A DNA stretch of 64,000 bases from Sweltsa coloradensis (Eukaryota > Arthropoda > Insecta > Plecoptera > Chloroperlidae), in the NCBI GenBank assembly GCA_024449915.1, contig JAMZAV010000310.1, positions 1 through 64,000 of the forward strand, read 5' to 3'. A program made the translations under genes and the position numbers. The notes under the pieces are model-generated. The model was not told the origin of the DNA. It did not search any database and was given only the letters and a program-made list of their open reading frames with translations. Position 1 is the stretch's first letter; each line of letters begins with the position of its first letter. Below, piece after piece: positions 25,587 through 36,330 of this stretch.

Positions 25587-26470
25587 TAGGGTTGCCGTTC
25601 AATACGAATTTCAGTATCGATAATCGGACCAGTTAAATCGATTATCGATCGCGATAATCGAATTTAAAAAAATATCGATCGATAATCGATAATCGAATCA
25701 AAATTAGGCCTAAACTTGCTCGTATACCGACGCGGACCGTGGACCTTTTGCGAGTGCATCCTTTTGTTCCTTCTATTTGCTCAGAACAGGGTTTTTCCAC
25801 GCTATAATAGTCTTTCACGAGCTCCCCCCCCCCCCCCCACGTGTCTGGCCGGCGCGACGAGAGCGAGCTAAGTGGAGTAGACAGACCGCGCTACGCTACC
25901 CGGCTTGATTGAGTGTTGTCTTTGTGAAGGTCGTTCTTCTTGGAAATTGTGGTTCTGTGAAGTTTTATTTCAGCTTTTGTTGAGATTGTCGTTCATTCAT
26001 TTACGAGATATTCAATGCTCCGATATTTATTTCGTGACGAGATGAATATTGTTAGACATTAGTATGGAAGACGACGTAATATTGGTATGAGAGAACTGAT
26101 AAGATAATATTATCGTAGCACTACGGAAAGAAGAAAAGCGATTACGAGTTGGCGTGGAATGGGGAGGAATGCATCTCGATAAAATACTTGTTGACCTTGC
26201 TTGGCCGTGACGTGCACAGTGCAGGCGCTTCGTACTTCACGCCTTACGAGTGTTGTAGATCTCGCAGTGGACGCATTTTTCACGGAATAAAGCGATTAAT
26301 GTCTTGACTGGTACTATTTTATGAAGTTCTGCAGAGCGGGCGGTAAATTACAAAATTTCGGGCGGGCGAGCTATTTGATTATCGAAATATCGATAATCGA
26401 TTCTGGAAGACTGAATCGATTATCGATCGTTTCGGGAAATAATCGTATTGATTATCAAACGGCAACCCTA
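25587..26470. mobile_element. hAT element, TAGGGTTGCCGTT family
   Basis: 884 bp, ends TAGGGTTGCCGTT and AACGGCAACCCTA, exact 8-bp TSD GTAAATAG (25579-25586, 26471-26478). Each end holds many copies of TCGATAATCGAT-like motifs, a likely subterminal transposase-binding array. The middle is CpG-rich with a 15-bp C run. It lies in the intron between the first-half eMIC exon and the first alternative last exon. Confidence 0.88.
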
Positions 26471-26721
26471 GTAAATAGTATATAAACATGGTATGAAACA
26501 GTTATGTAATGTTTTACTCTGTTGGTGAATCTTTGGTTTTGACAAGCTAAGTTTATGGTTGCAATTGAAAACAGAGGTGAAAGAGGTGAAATGATAATAT
26601 GGACTGAACAGATTCCAACTCCTTACATAACTCAAAGTTGAGACTCGTATTCACAGTGGGCATCTAGACCAGGGAGTCCTGTTGTTACTATGCAATTGTT
26701 TTTATATTAATTACTCCATAT

Positions 26722-26945
26722 TTAACCCTTTCGGGTCTAGTTTTTTATTTTTACTTAAAAGGCGGTGGAACAATTTACCATAAAAACTACACTGAAACAC
26801 TTAAATGAATGGCCAATAGATAAAGAAAAATCATTTTTAAAAAATTCTAAAAAAAAATCATTTTTTTCCTCCAGAATTTTTTTCAAAATATTTCATGGGG
26901 TTGTAGTAAAGCGTGCACAACACCCTTGTCCGACTTCCCACAAAT
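26722..26945. mobile_element. TTAA-target MITE relic, second copy
   Basis: Starts TTAACCCTTTCGGG and shares AAAGGCGGTGGAAC, GTAGTAAAGCGTGCA and ACACCCTTGTCCG-type segments with the intact element at 39665-39875. Its right end is degraded. Confidence 0.65.
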
Positions 26946-27012
26946 GACATAACAGAAAACAAATAAATTAAGGGGTCATGATTGTATGAAGAGTCCCGTG
27001 AACATGTCTTAC

Positions 27013-27300
27013 CTTGTGATGCGTCTCCTGTCCAGGAAGCTGGGGGACCCCCTCCTCCTAGGAATGGAGGGGGAACGAGACCGGGAAGAGTGGCTGCTAG
27101 GTGGACCCTTGCTCTTCCGCGAGACGGTGCTGTGCGAGTCGCTACTCGAACTGCTCGGTGAGCGACTGCGCGACCGACTGGCCGACCGCGAGCGACTCCG
27201 CGTTCGAGATCGACTGCGAGAGCGGCTGGCGGAGGGCGAGCGACTTCGCGAGCGCGAACTGCTGCCAGACGAGAAACTCTTCACGCTGCGCCTAGAAGAA
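27013..27300 (-). CDS. Srrm234: SRRM RS exon carrying the first half of the eMIC domain
   Basis: Between CTCCCCAG| and ACAAG|GTAAGA, phase 2 on both sides. The first 60 residues are nearly pure RS/SR. The last 30 include SIPRRRGSPSFLDRRRIT, which matches the segment just before the RKRPIPY core of the vertebrate SRRM3/SRRM4 eMIC domain (human SRRM4: RRRDSPSHLEARRIT). The eMIC core lies on the next exon, so this exon alone does not give a functional eMIC. GC and CpG content are far above the flanking introns. A 211-224 bp TTAA-target MITE relic begins about 68 bp beyond its donor. Confidence 0.92.
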
Positions 27301-27879
27301 CTGGGGAGGGGGACACAAGAATTATTTTAACACCCAAGGCCAAAATCATTTTTCTACATCAATCTATATTCAATAGTGTATGGCAGGGAAAGATTGATAG
27401 TAGCTTCAGCATTCCTTTGAAGTAGACCTATTCGATACTGGTAACCATGATTAAGTTGAAGTGACGTCCTGAACAGCCTTGAATATTATGTGTCTCTTCA
27501 ACTTCACATGGCTGCCAAATGCAATCTTTCGCATCTATATAATTATTAAGCGTAGGCCTACCGTAGGCCTTTATTAACAAAATCAATAGCCATAGCCATT
27601 TCCTATTTTTAAGTACATACGTGCATAATTGCATGAGTACCTACATGTAACAACCAGAACGTACTTGCTCGATTCGAACTACAGCATTACGGGCAACTTT
27701 CTGTTGAGTGCAAAGCATAGGCATACGATGTAACAGCTACAGACTATCCTAGGTTAAGGTTTAGATTGTTTGAGTAAATTAGCCCATTTAGCATAGGTAG
27801 GCCTAGTTTTAGGATAAAAAAATAATTATTAAATATTATACTTTATGGTTGAGTGAGGTTTTCCCAAACAAGGCTGATC
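27301..27879 (-). other. SRRM intron, nothing recognised
   Basis: Short AT-rich stretch upstream of the 27300 acceptor. Confidence 0.45.
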
Positions 27880-28400
27880 TGTAGATACTAAGCATTGGCA
27901 GTAGGACTTCTAATGCATCAGCCGTCTTCACCACAACCAATCTCTTTGTCTTCCACAGCTTTACCGCCACATGCACTCAGCTTAGCTGTTCGTTTCCAAC
28001 TCTTCTGATTTCTCCATTTTTTCTTGGTTCTATATTCTTTGAGCCCTCCTCTAGGCGCTTGTAGATCATGTATTTGGAATGCTTATACCCTGCCATACCT
28101 TTCAATGTCCAAACCATCTTAGAATGTCCCTAGCTAAATTCATTCTCAATCCAGCTATCTTTAATATTTCATACTTCTTATCTGATTTAGTAACACTTAA
28201 CATCTAAAACTTCATTGCCTGCGCTTCTTTCCTATTCTTCTTTCCCACTGCCCATATTACTGCCATATGTTAAATTAGGTTAAAATATGCTTATAACAAT
28301 TTTAATTTTGTGGAAAACTCATCCAAGTAATTTTTCTACCAATTGATAACAACCTTTGTTTTTGCACTCTAGATGACACTTCCCTACACACTTTTGCATC
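27880..28400 (-). mobile_element. LINE remnant (reverse transcriptase C-terminal region)
   Basis: On the minus strand a broken frame reads MAVMWAVGKKNRKEA, then ILKIAGLRMN, then LRWFGH (28103-28122), then a basic segment KKWRNQKSWK. LRWFGH with upstream helices is typical of the end of LINE reverse transcriptases. There are stops and frameshifts, and no catalytic region. Confidence 0.6.
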
Positions 28401-28486
28401 TTTTGTCAATATCTTCCCAAATATTTAAATTCTTCTTTTTCTTCTAAACAATAACAATAATAATAATAACAATAATGTAGTTAAAT

Positions 28487-28717
28487 ATTAGTTATTTTAT
28501 GGTGTGATGAAAGGAATGCCAAAAGGCTGGATCATGTGAGAAACATGTAGAGATAGGATAGGAGACCAACAGCTTACCTGAAGTGGAGTAGGCGCGCCGT
28601 GATACACACAACACAATTTGTGTTTATGTCTTCTATCACGGCGCGCCTACTCCACTTCAGGTAAGCTGTTGGTCTCCTATCCTATCTCTACATGTTTCTC
28701 ACATTAGTTATTTTATG
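28487..28717. repeat. Insertion-like segment bounded by 15-bp direct repeats
   Basis: ATTAGTTATTTTATG occurs at 28487-28501 and again at 28703-28717. Between them lie about 32 bp of other sequence and then the perfect hairpin. Confidence 0.7.
28534..28704. repeat. Perfect 71-bp inverted repeat with 29-nt loop
   Basis: 28534-28604 and 28634-28704 are exact reverse complements (71 of 71). The arm contains GGCGCGCC and CAGGTAAGC, a consensus splice donor, which the palindrome places on both strands. The RNA from either strand would form a long perfect hairpin. It lies in the intron between the giant exon and the 27300 exon. Confidence 0.95.
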
Positions 28718-29091
28718 TTAATTTTGAGAGCTTACTATAGGGTCTATGTGGACATGTATATTAGCTAATAGCTTATATTATGTATACCATCAACTGACTA
28801 CGAATAAATAAATAAATGAGCCATAGCAAAGTTGCATGGAGTATTGAGCTATTTTAAAAATGAGTAATGACTATATTTAGAACAAGAAGTTAACAATATC
28901 ACCCACACTGTGCGACACAACTTCTTTCCTATATGTATCACATTCACACTGTAACCAAAATAACTGATATAAGATAATTAAAAAGCTAGCTTTATAAGTA
29001 ATATTAATATTATATTTCCATTTTTAAATAATATTTGGAAAAAGTATTTAGGCCTACATTGTATAATAATTGTCTTTAAATGATAACAGTA

Positions 29092-29723
29092 CCGTATCGG
29101 ACCGAATATAGCGCGATGTTTTTTTCCGAAAATACTATCTCTAAAACAGCACTCGCGTTATTTTTGCGCTCTTGCATTTGAAATAGCGCCTGAACATAGG
29201 CCACCCGCAATACAACTCCCGCGCATCGGCTGCTGCGCATCGCCCCGCCCACCCACTCGACGCCAGCTGATCCCGTGAGGCGGGCGGGTGACGTCATCAC
29301 GGGCTCCGCGGCAAAAGGCCGCGGGAATATCGCCGCGTATTACGGTTCACGGGTTCTGCGGAAAATGACCACCAAAATAACTGTGCGTACAATTAAAAAG
29401 TTTTTCTTGGGAATCGATCCCGAATCGATTCTAGGTCACAATGCTCGATTTGTAGTCCCTTAATCAGACTGGTGAACTGTGGTTGGCCTATGTGAGCTTG
29501 TGCTTGGCCCTACCCTGTTAAAAAACATAGGACTAGGCCCTAACATTGTTCAAAATGTTTTGTTGTAAGAATGAAACTTTAGTCTATTCATTCATTGCAT
29601 TGTAAATAAAAAATGTGTCTTGTACATTTTAATTTCCTTGGATTTTTCTTTTTTCTTGAAATGATTCTGAAAAATTGGGGGTCGTGTTATATTCGAGGTC
29701 GTGCTATATTCGGTCCAATACGG
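29092..29723. mobile_element. MITE, CCGTAT...GACCGAATATAGC family, copy 1
   Basis: 632 bp with TIRs CCGTATCGGACCGAATATAGC and the inverted GCTATATTCGGTCCAATACGG, flanked by TA on both sides, as expected for the Tc1/mariner group. The interior has a CpG-rich block and no transposase. The full-length relative is 35680-36328. Confidence 0.85.
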
Positions 29724-29725
29724 TA

Positions 29726-31363
29726 ACTATTTTCTTTCACAATTTACAAAAGTGAGTGTGAAACATTTACGTGAAATTCATATTTTAAACTACCCACCAA
29801 ACTTTACCAGTTGGCAGCCCTGTGCAGCTGCCGGCACTGCCAACTCAACATGCAAACGGAAATGAGACCACGCTCCAGCGGCAGAACAGAATAAGGATCC
29901 AGTTGATCCAGTTGAATAAGGATAACAATTAGTACAATCAGCGATCAATAAGGAGCAAATACCACAGTAAGCGAACCAATCAAAATCATTACCGGTATTA
30001 TACTACATCGGCATACTTCGGCCGAACGTCACCCACTTCTCTGTGGACCTTTAAAACATCAAGACGTGCCACTGATTTGTCTGCAGATTCCTTTGTCCAC
30101 CTAGAGCTAGGTCTAACCAGGGGCCACAGTACCGTAACGCGGCATAGAGGATGGACCTACCAGCTTAGGCCTACATTCGACCTCCTTGAGAACTTCCAAA
30201 CTGGTAATGACAAGGAATCAACATTTTTTTTATTATGAAGTAATGTTTGGAATACTACAGTCGTGAGTTGATCAGATCTTGAAACTTTCATTTTCACTAC
30301 GCAAATGTTACTTGTCACAAATTCTACACTAGGCTACTAGCGATGTCAAAAACATTTTCCAGTAAAGTAATTTCTAAAGGCCTAAAATTTACATGTAAAC
30401 TTGTTTGGTTTAGAAAAGTAGCAAGCTTGTTCATATTGGGTGGTTTTTAAAGGGGAATTTTAATTTTCCGAAGTGTGTGTTGAAGGGGATGGTTCTTTCA
30501 CTTTAAAGGGATCCTGTTAATTATGTTTTGAAACTGTCATTTTAAAGGGTAATGCTTTGTCTCATAATGTTTTGTAATTGTCACTAGGGCTAAATGGGCT
30601 GTTAAAGTCACTCAGACTTGATTATAAAATCATATTGTTGTAAATTGTAATGTTGTTAAAACCTATCTCCTGTTGGAACATCCATTTTAATATTTCCTGT
30701 TAGTGTTTTGTCTTTATTTAAATTTAATATAAAATATAAGATTTCTCGTGCTCTCCACTGAGAGTTGGCGCCCAAAACCCATCTGGACTGTAAACTCAGG
30801 TAAATGTTATGAATTGTTGTCGTAGTCGTTTTTGTGTTGTGTTTTTGCTAAAACACAAATGTAGTAGCAAAATTACCAAAACGATGCAGAGAGTAGAATT
30901 TAAATGAATTTGAATTGGAACAAGATGACGTCTACATTTTACATCTGCGCCACATGTTGATTGGCAGTTGAAATAATACGAAAGGAGTTTACTTGGATGT
31001 CCTCCGTGGAAAGCAACTCCGCGATAGTTGATCCTGTGTATGTGCTGGTTCCGTATCTCATTTCTATTGAATATGTACCCCAATAAGCAAATTCTACATT
31101 GTTTCAAGAATATTTATTAAAATTATGTTGCAAGTGTAAATTACGCCAAATAAGTCGATGAAAGAATGGTGAATAACGTAATGTGAATGCCATTTCTTAA
31201 ATACTTCTCGTTCAAAAGATACAAGCATTTTAAAAATGGACCAGGGGTCTTCTCGTCCAATGCACGGAAAACGCTTCCCACGTTCTCTTAAGGTAGCCTA
31301 TGTCTTTTCTTTTGAATAATTATTTGCTAATTGTGAAGATGTGATTATCGAATTTAATTAGCT
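29726..31363. other. SRRM intron, nothing recognised
   Basis: No convincing repeat boundaries. A 103-codon minus ORF (30796-31107) is unrecognised. Confidence 0.45.
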
Positions 31364-31371
31364 CATGTAAG

Positions 31372-32602
31372 TAGGGATGCACAACGATACTTTTTTAATT
31401 GTCGATTATCAAAATGGTAATGACCAATAAAAAATTCAAGTCCGTTGAGCTGGAATCTCAAATGTGGTAAATTAAATTCAAAACAATACAATCTCATGCT
31501 ACTCGCTGCCTCGTCCTGTCTTGTGTTGTATTTGTTTTTGCCTTCCGCTATCGGCTAAGTTAGCTCCCAAACATAAATCTCGAGTAAGACACCTTGTAAC
31601 TTATCTCTGTCTGCCCAAGCGGAAAATACGAATTACGTGTTTAGGGCCGTTTTCAACCAATTATTGATATGTCGATTATCAATAGTGACTAGATTATCAA
31701 TTATCAAGATTTTATCCAATATTAATTATCAATCAATAATATTATAACAGTGTTCTCCCCAGAAAAAAATGTTCACTGGGTATTTCATAAACATTGCCGG
31801 GTACTCGTGGGTAGGGTCAAAAATAGTGGGGGTCCGGGGGCTTGCCCCCGGAAAAAATTGAGATCCTAGATTCGATTTGGGGGAGTTTTAGAGGTTTTCG
31901 AAGCCCTTTTAAAGTAGCTTACTTTTGTTGGTTTAGTGGTATGAAGTAGGCCTCAAAACATTTCAAATTTGATTGAAATCATAGTCTAAGTCTATTTTCT
32001 CCTTTGTAATGTAGGCTATGTGAAAACTGAAGTCCTATTGCTAATACAATAGGCCCGTATAAAGGTGATGATGTTATTCTTTCTAAGTGGTTATTATCTA
32101 AGATTTGTAGGCTAGGTTTACAATTACTACAACTTGAAACATTGTTATATTTGATGACTTCATTTTTATTACTTTAAAATTTGTCCTAGCAATCAATAAA
32201 CTTGGAAAATTGCTAAAATTGTTCACTTGTGTGTGCTCCTTGTGTGCAGTTAATGTTCAAGATCATAGCGATGATTGCCATTTTGCCAACTTATGAGTTT
32301 CGTTCAAATGCATTCCTTGTCGGGTTCTATAGCGATCAGCGAGATTAGCCTCCACGATGTTGTGTACAATCTGTGCTGCAGTTTAGGGATGGGACGTTTA
32401 AACGTTTAGTGGACGGTTAGTTTATTAAATTCGCAAATCGTTTGTAAAAAATAAAATTTAAAAAAAAAAAAAAAAAAATTCAATTTTTTTTTTTTCAAAA
32501 TTTTTATTGCCGGGCGGCAGGGAATTATCGCCGGGCGGCCCGCCCGGCGGTCCGGACCTGGGGAGAACACTGTTATAATATAAATTATCGTGTGCATCCC
32601 TA
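31372..32602. mobile_element. hAT element, TAGGGATGCAC family, with nested insertion
   Basis: Ends TAGGGATGCACAACGATA and TTATCGTGTGCATCCCTA. The 8-bp TSD CATGTAAG/CATGCAAG has one mismatch (31364-31371, 32603-32610). Subterminal GATTATCAA motifs resemble those of 25587-26470. The element is split by a second transposon at 31748-32572. It ends 87 bp from the donor of the giant exon. Confidence 0.85.
31748..32572. mobile_element. Nested TIR element, CAGTGTTCTCCCCAG family
   Basis: 825 bp with TIRs CAGTGTTCTCCCCAG and CTGGGGAGAACACTG, flanked by TTATAA on both sides (31742-31747, 32573-32578), inside the hAT copy above. It holds GC-rich inverted bits (GCCGGGCGGC) and an A-rich/T-rich tract near 32450-32510. 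No transposase. The TIR is hAT-like, but a 6-bp duplication is unusual for hAT. Confidence 0.8.
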
Positions 32603-32688
32603 CATGCAAGATACTACAGTACTGCAGCGAGGTATTACAGTAAACCGGAAGTGTCTTATGACGAGTTTCATTTAGCATTTAGCCTTAC

Positions 32689-34560
32689 CTTTTGCTGTAT
32701 GATGACTGTGAAGAACTTCTAGACTTGTGCGACTTGGGAGAACCTTTGCTTGAATGGCCAGGTGACCTTGATCTTGACCTACTACTGGAGACAGACTGGC
32801 GTCGCCGTATTGTCCCTTCGTCACTCTTTGTTATCTTGGGGTCCGCATTGATCGGAGTAGTTTCTCCTTGCGAATCTTTTTTCTTCAAGCTGGAGTGTCT
32901 GGCCGGGGGTGAACCCGGTGGCTTGGGAATCAAGGCAGGCTGGAGAGGTAGAGGATAATCAGGACTTTTCGGTACTATCGAGGATGTTGAAACAGGACTT
33001 TCATGCTGTTCTTCTAGCGACTTTTGAATGTCTTTACTTTCTTCTCTGTCCGGCAAATTTATATCGAAATACATGCCGGCACCACTATAGAGAGTAGCTG
33101 TAACCGGTTCATCTAGTTCATTAGCAGTGGCCAGTTTATCATCTTTTTTCATTGCTTTATATTCGGGAGACAATTTCGACAATTTTTTCCCCAGAGACTC
33201 CTTTGCTTTTTCGGCCAGTCCTGTTTGCAACATTTTTAGGGTCTGAATTTCCTTTTCATCCTCTTTTTCCTTCTCGCGATTAACCTTTTCGTCTACTTCA
33301 TCCTCTTCTTCAAGACTCGATGAGCGAAGTCTTACTCTGGGCATCACTAAAGAAGGGCGACAATTTCTCGAGTGGGAACGAGACCTAGAACGGGATTTGG
33401 CATTTTTCCTAGCAGACTTCTCTGCGGTTTTAGTAAGAGATATACCCTTCTTTGACGCGGATCTAACTTTATAGCTTTCCGAGTTCTTTCCGCTCGGGGA
33501 ACGGCTGCAACTTGATCTTGCACTACTACTTCGACTGCTCATGCTTTTATTTCTTTCTCGGTGTTCGTGGGAGGTGACTTTCTTCGGTGGTTCAGCTCTC
33601 TCGCGATGCGGAGAGGGGGAATCCCGCCCTCTATCTCTCTCCCGCCTCGGAGGAGATTTAGCCCCACTTCCGCGAGGGTAATCTCGCCGATGGTACACTG
33701 GAGACCTCGACTCTCGCCTCCTGTCTCTGCTGCCTTTCTCGCTTCTGGACTGGCCATATTTGGGAGACGTCTTGCGAGATTGTTTCCGCACCGGAGACCG
33801 GCTAATTGTTCTAGATGAACGCCTCTTTAGCCCTGGAGACGGAGACTTGCAAGATTTATTCCGTTTGGGAGATGTCGTACCCAAGATATTCGTCATGCCC
33901 CTTGATCGATGTAGTTTATGGTAAGGTGAATGCGACCTGCTTTTGGAATGCTGCGACCTCATGACTACAAGAGGAGAGTGAGACTTACTTTTCTTCTCTC
34001 TTCTGACTGAGGGGGATCTGCTATTTGTGGGTGATTTACGTCTTGGTTCTACCTTCCTCCTCGGCGACGTATTATGCTTGCGCACAGCCCATTCGGAATA
34101 TCTTGAATAGTTTGCCGGGGGTGACTTACTGCGATTTCGAGATTCTGAAGATTTAGGTAATTTCTTTGCACTTTTATCACGTTGATACTTGCTGGGAGAG
34201 CGAGAACGGCTTTTGCGTTCATGTTTATGAATGGATGATGATCTGGATCGTCTGGACTTGGAGCGTTTGCCATCTTTCTCCTGGTTATGAGCATGATCAA
34301 CCTTCTTCATACCTGGTGAACGCGAGTGCCGCATGCTTTCAGAAGAAGAATCTCCATCTTTTGCTCTTCTATTTTTCCCATCACTCTTGTCATTCTTCCC
34401 ATTTAGCTTGCTTATACTAGATTCATTGCTCTTTGTGTAGGGCTTGTCTAAAGTATGCATGAACTGATTAAGTTTGTTTCGACTTGGAGAGGATATGAGA
34501 TGTTTAGAACCATTTTTATTTTGAAGGAAGTTGATTTTGGCAGATTTTCTTTCTGGTGAA
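32689..34560 (-). CDS. Srrm234: SRRM giant RS-repeat exon (about 624 codons)
   Basis: Begins after TTTTCAG| and ends at AAAAG|GTAAGG, phase 2 in and out. The first two thirds are dense RS/SP repeats (for example SRSHSP, RRKSPTNSRSPS), the low-complexity phospho-substrate region that makes up most of SRRM2. At about 33.05-33.35 kb the composition changes: an acidic Glu/Asp-Lys stretch, a probable helix LQTGLAEKAKESLGKKL, then YSGAGMYFDINLPD, which is not RS-like and may be a conserved short motif. RS repeats resume to the end. Long single exons of this type are typical of SRRM2. The in-frame ATG at 34460 is internal; the exon clearly extends 100 bp further upstream. Confidence 0.92.
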
Positions 34561-34630
34561 CTGAAAATAAAAATAATATACTAATTAATTTTAATTTGAA
34601 AACCCATCAATACCTAGAATTGAATTAAAT

Positions 34631-34870
34631 TGATTGATTGGATTGTTTGAATATTGCTTAACGTCTTTTATTAATGCACTTTGGCTATTCGAGACGATGA
34701 GTGGTGATAGATGAGGATGAAGTATGATCAGAAGGGAGGAGGGAAAACCCGGTACCGGCCCGTAGCAGACTCCTTTCGAAAAGTACCAAAGGGACCAACG
34801 GCTTAACGTCCCATCCGAAAGGACGGTGTAACTTTGACAGTCATGTAGGTTCCTCTACTAGCCAATTGTA
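34631..34870. repeat. Dispersed repeat, GCTTAACGTC family
   Basis: TTGATTGATTGGATTG, then ATATTGCTTAACGTCT, CTTGGCTAATCGAGACGA-type sequence shared with 50006-50075. This copy continues into GGCTTAACGTCCCATCCGAA. Element class unknown. Confidence 0.65.
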
Positions 34871-34994
34871 TTAAATGATTGTGAGTGACGATTCGCGACT
34901 ACTTTTGTTTGGCTGGCCAATTCTGATTGTGGTTATACTCTGTGCATTAGTTTGGCTGTGGCTCGAAAACTCAATTAGCAACAGCATGCAATCA

Positions 34995-35040
34995 GAGGTT
35001 CTGAGATCAATCCCTAGACAGGGCAAACTTTTAGAATTAC
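34995..35040 (+). repeat. SINE T-arm fragment
   Basis: AGAGGTTCTGAGATCAATCC then CAGGGCAAACTTTTA matches the B-box side of the 53.4-kb SINE. Confidence 0.45.
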
Positions 35041-35677
35041 CACTAAACACCATATTAAATACATATATTCTATTCTCATTATTATTTTATAAATTGAATT
35101 GAATTGAATTGGGAACATAAATAATCATGTCCAGTGGGGGGGATAGGTATAGAGACGACACCTTTTTACCTTAAAAATGTAAACAACACACTAAAAGATG
35201 AGAAGAGTTGCCGATACGTTTCGACTAGCTTGTGGTACCTCCAGTGGTTGATAACTTCATTTTCGAAATGTCATCATTGTAAAGGCAATACAATGTTGTA
35301 TCACACTGTACTATTTACTATTCAAAGATTACTTAAAACTAACTTTTAAACTGACAATTTGTGGATCTTCTTAATTTTATAAAATTATAGAAGAAATTAG
35401 GCTAATAACAAGTAAAATGCCACCATTAGGAACGATAAAAATAAAAAAATTGCTGGGGCTGTGTGCCCGAGAACAGCACCAATTAGTTGGAGGGAAAACC
35501 CCATCGGAGCCCCATTGTACCAGGATACATACTTTTCCCTGAACAATTGTTTCAGTGGCAGTTCTAAAAAGTTCTTAAAGTCGATCGATTGAGTGAACTA
35601 CCCTATCAAAACAACAATTTATTTAACATTAAATAAACTTAAAATAATACTTGATCTATATTATTATCAACTAGTAT
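35041..35677. other. SRRM intron, nothing recognised
   Basis: AT-rich; no structure found. Confidence 0.45.
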
Positions 35678-35679
35678 TA

Positions 35680-36328
35680 CCGTATCAGACCGAATATAGC
35701 GCGATGTTTTTTTCCCGAAAATACGATCTCAAAAACAGCACTCGCGTTATTTCTGCGCGCTTGCATTTGAAATAGCGCCCGAACATAGGCCACCTGCAAT
35801 ACAACTCCTGCACATCGGCTGCTGCGCATCGCTCCGCTTACCCACTCCCCGCCAGCCGATCCCGTAGCGTGAGGCGGGCGGGTGACGTAATCACAGGCTT
35901 CGCGGAAAAAGACCGCAGGAATATCGCCGTGTATCATGGTTCACGTGTTCCGCGGAAAATGACCACCAAAATAACTGTGCGTACAATTAAATAGTTTTTT
36001 CTTGGGAATAGATCCCGAATTGGTTCTAGGTCACAATGATCGATTTGTAATCCCTAAATCAGACTGGTGAACTGTGGTTGACCTATGTGAGCTTGTGCTT
36101 GGCCCTACCCTGTTAAAAAACATAGGACTAGGCCCTAACATTGTTCAAAATGTTTTGTTGTAAGAGTGAAACTTTACGTTAAACATTCATTGCATTGTAG
36201 GCCTAAATAAAACATGTTTCTTGTACATTTTAATTTTCTTTGATTTTTTAAAATTTTTTCTTGAAATGATGCCAAAAAATTGGGGGTCGTGTTATATTCA
36301 AGATCGTGCTATATTCGGTCCAATACGG
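35680..36328. mobile_element. MITE, CCGTAT family, copy 2
   Basis: 649 bp, flanked by TA, colinear with 29092-29723 (same CpG-rich block, ATGACCACCAAAATAACTGT, GTGAGCTTGTGCTTGGCC). TIRs CCGTATCAGACCGAATATAGC and the inverted GCTATATTCGGTCCAATACGG. Non-coding. Confidence 0.85.
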
Positions 36329-36330
36329 TA

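Noticed and set aside
26986..27330. 114-codon plus-strand ORF rich in Arg/Leu/Glu
   Set aside because: It is the antisense shadow of the RS exon at 27013-27300.
32685..34460. Intronless gene starting at the ATG at 34460
   Set aside because: The frame continues upstream to a consensus acceptor at 34560, and a donor (AAAAG|GTAAGG) replaces the apparent stop. It is an internal exon.
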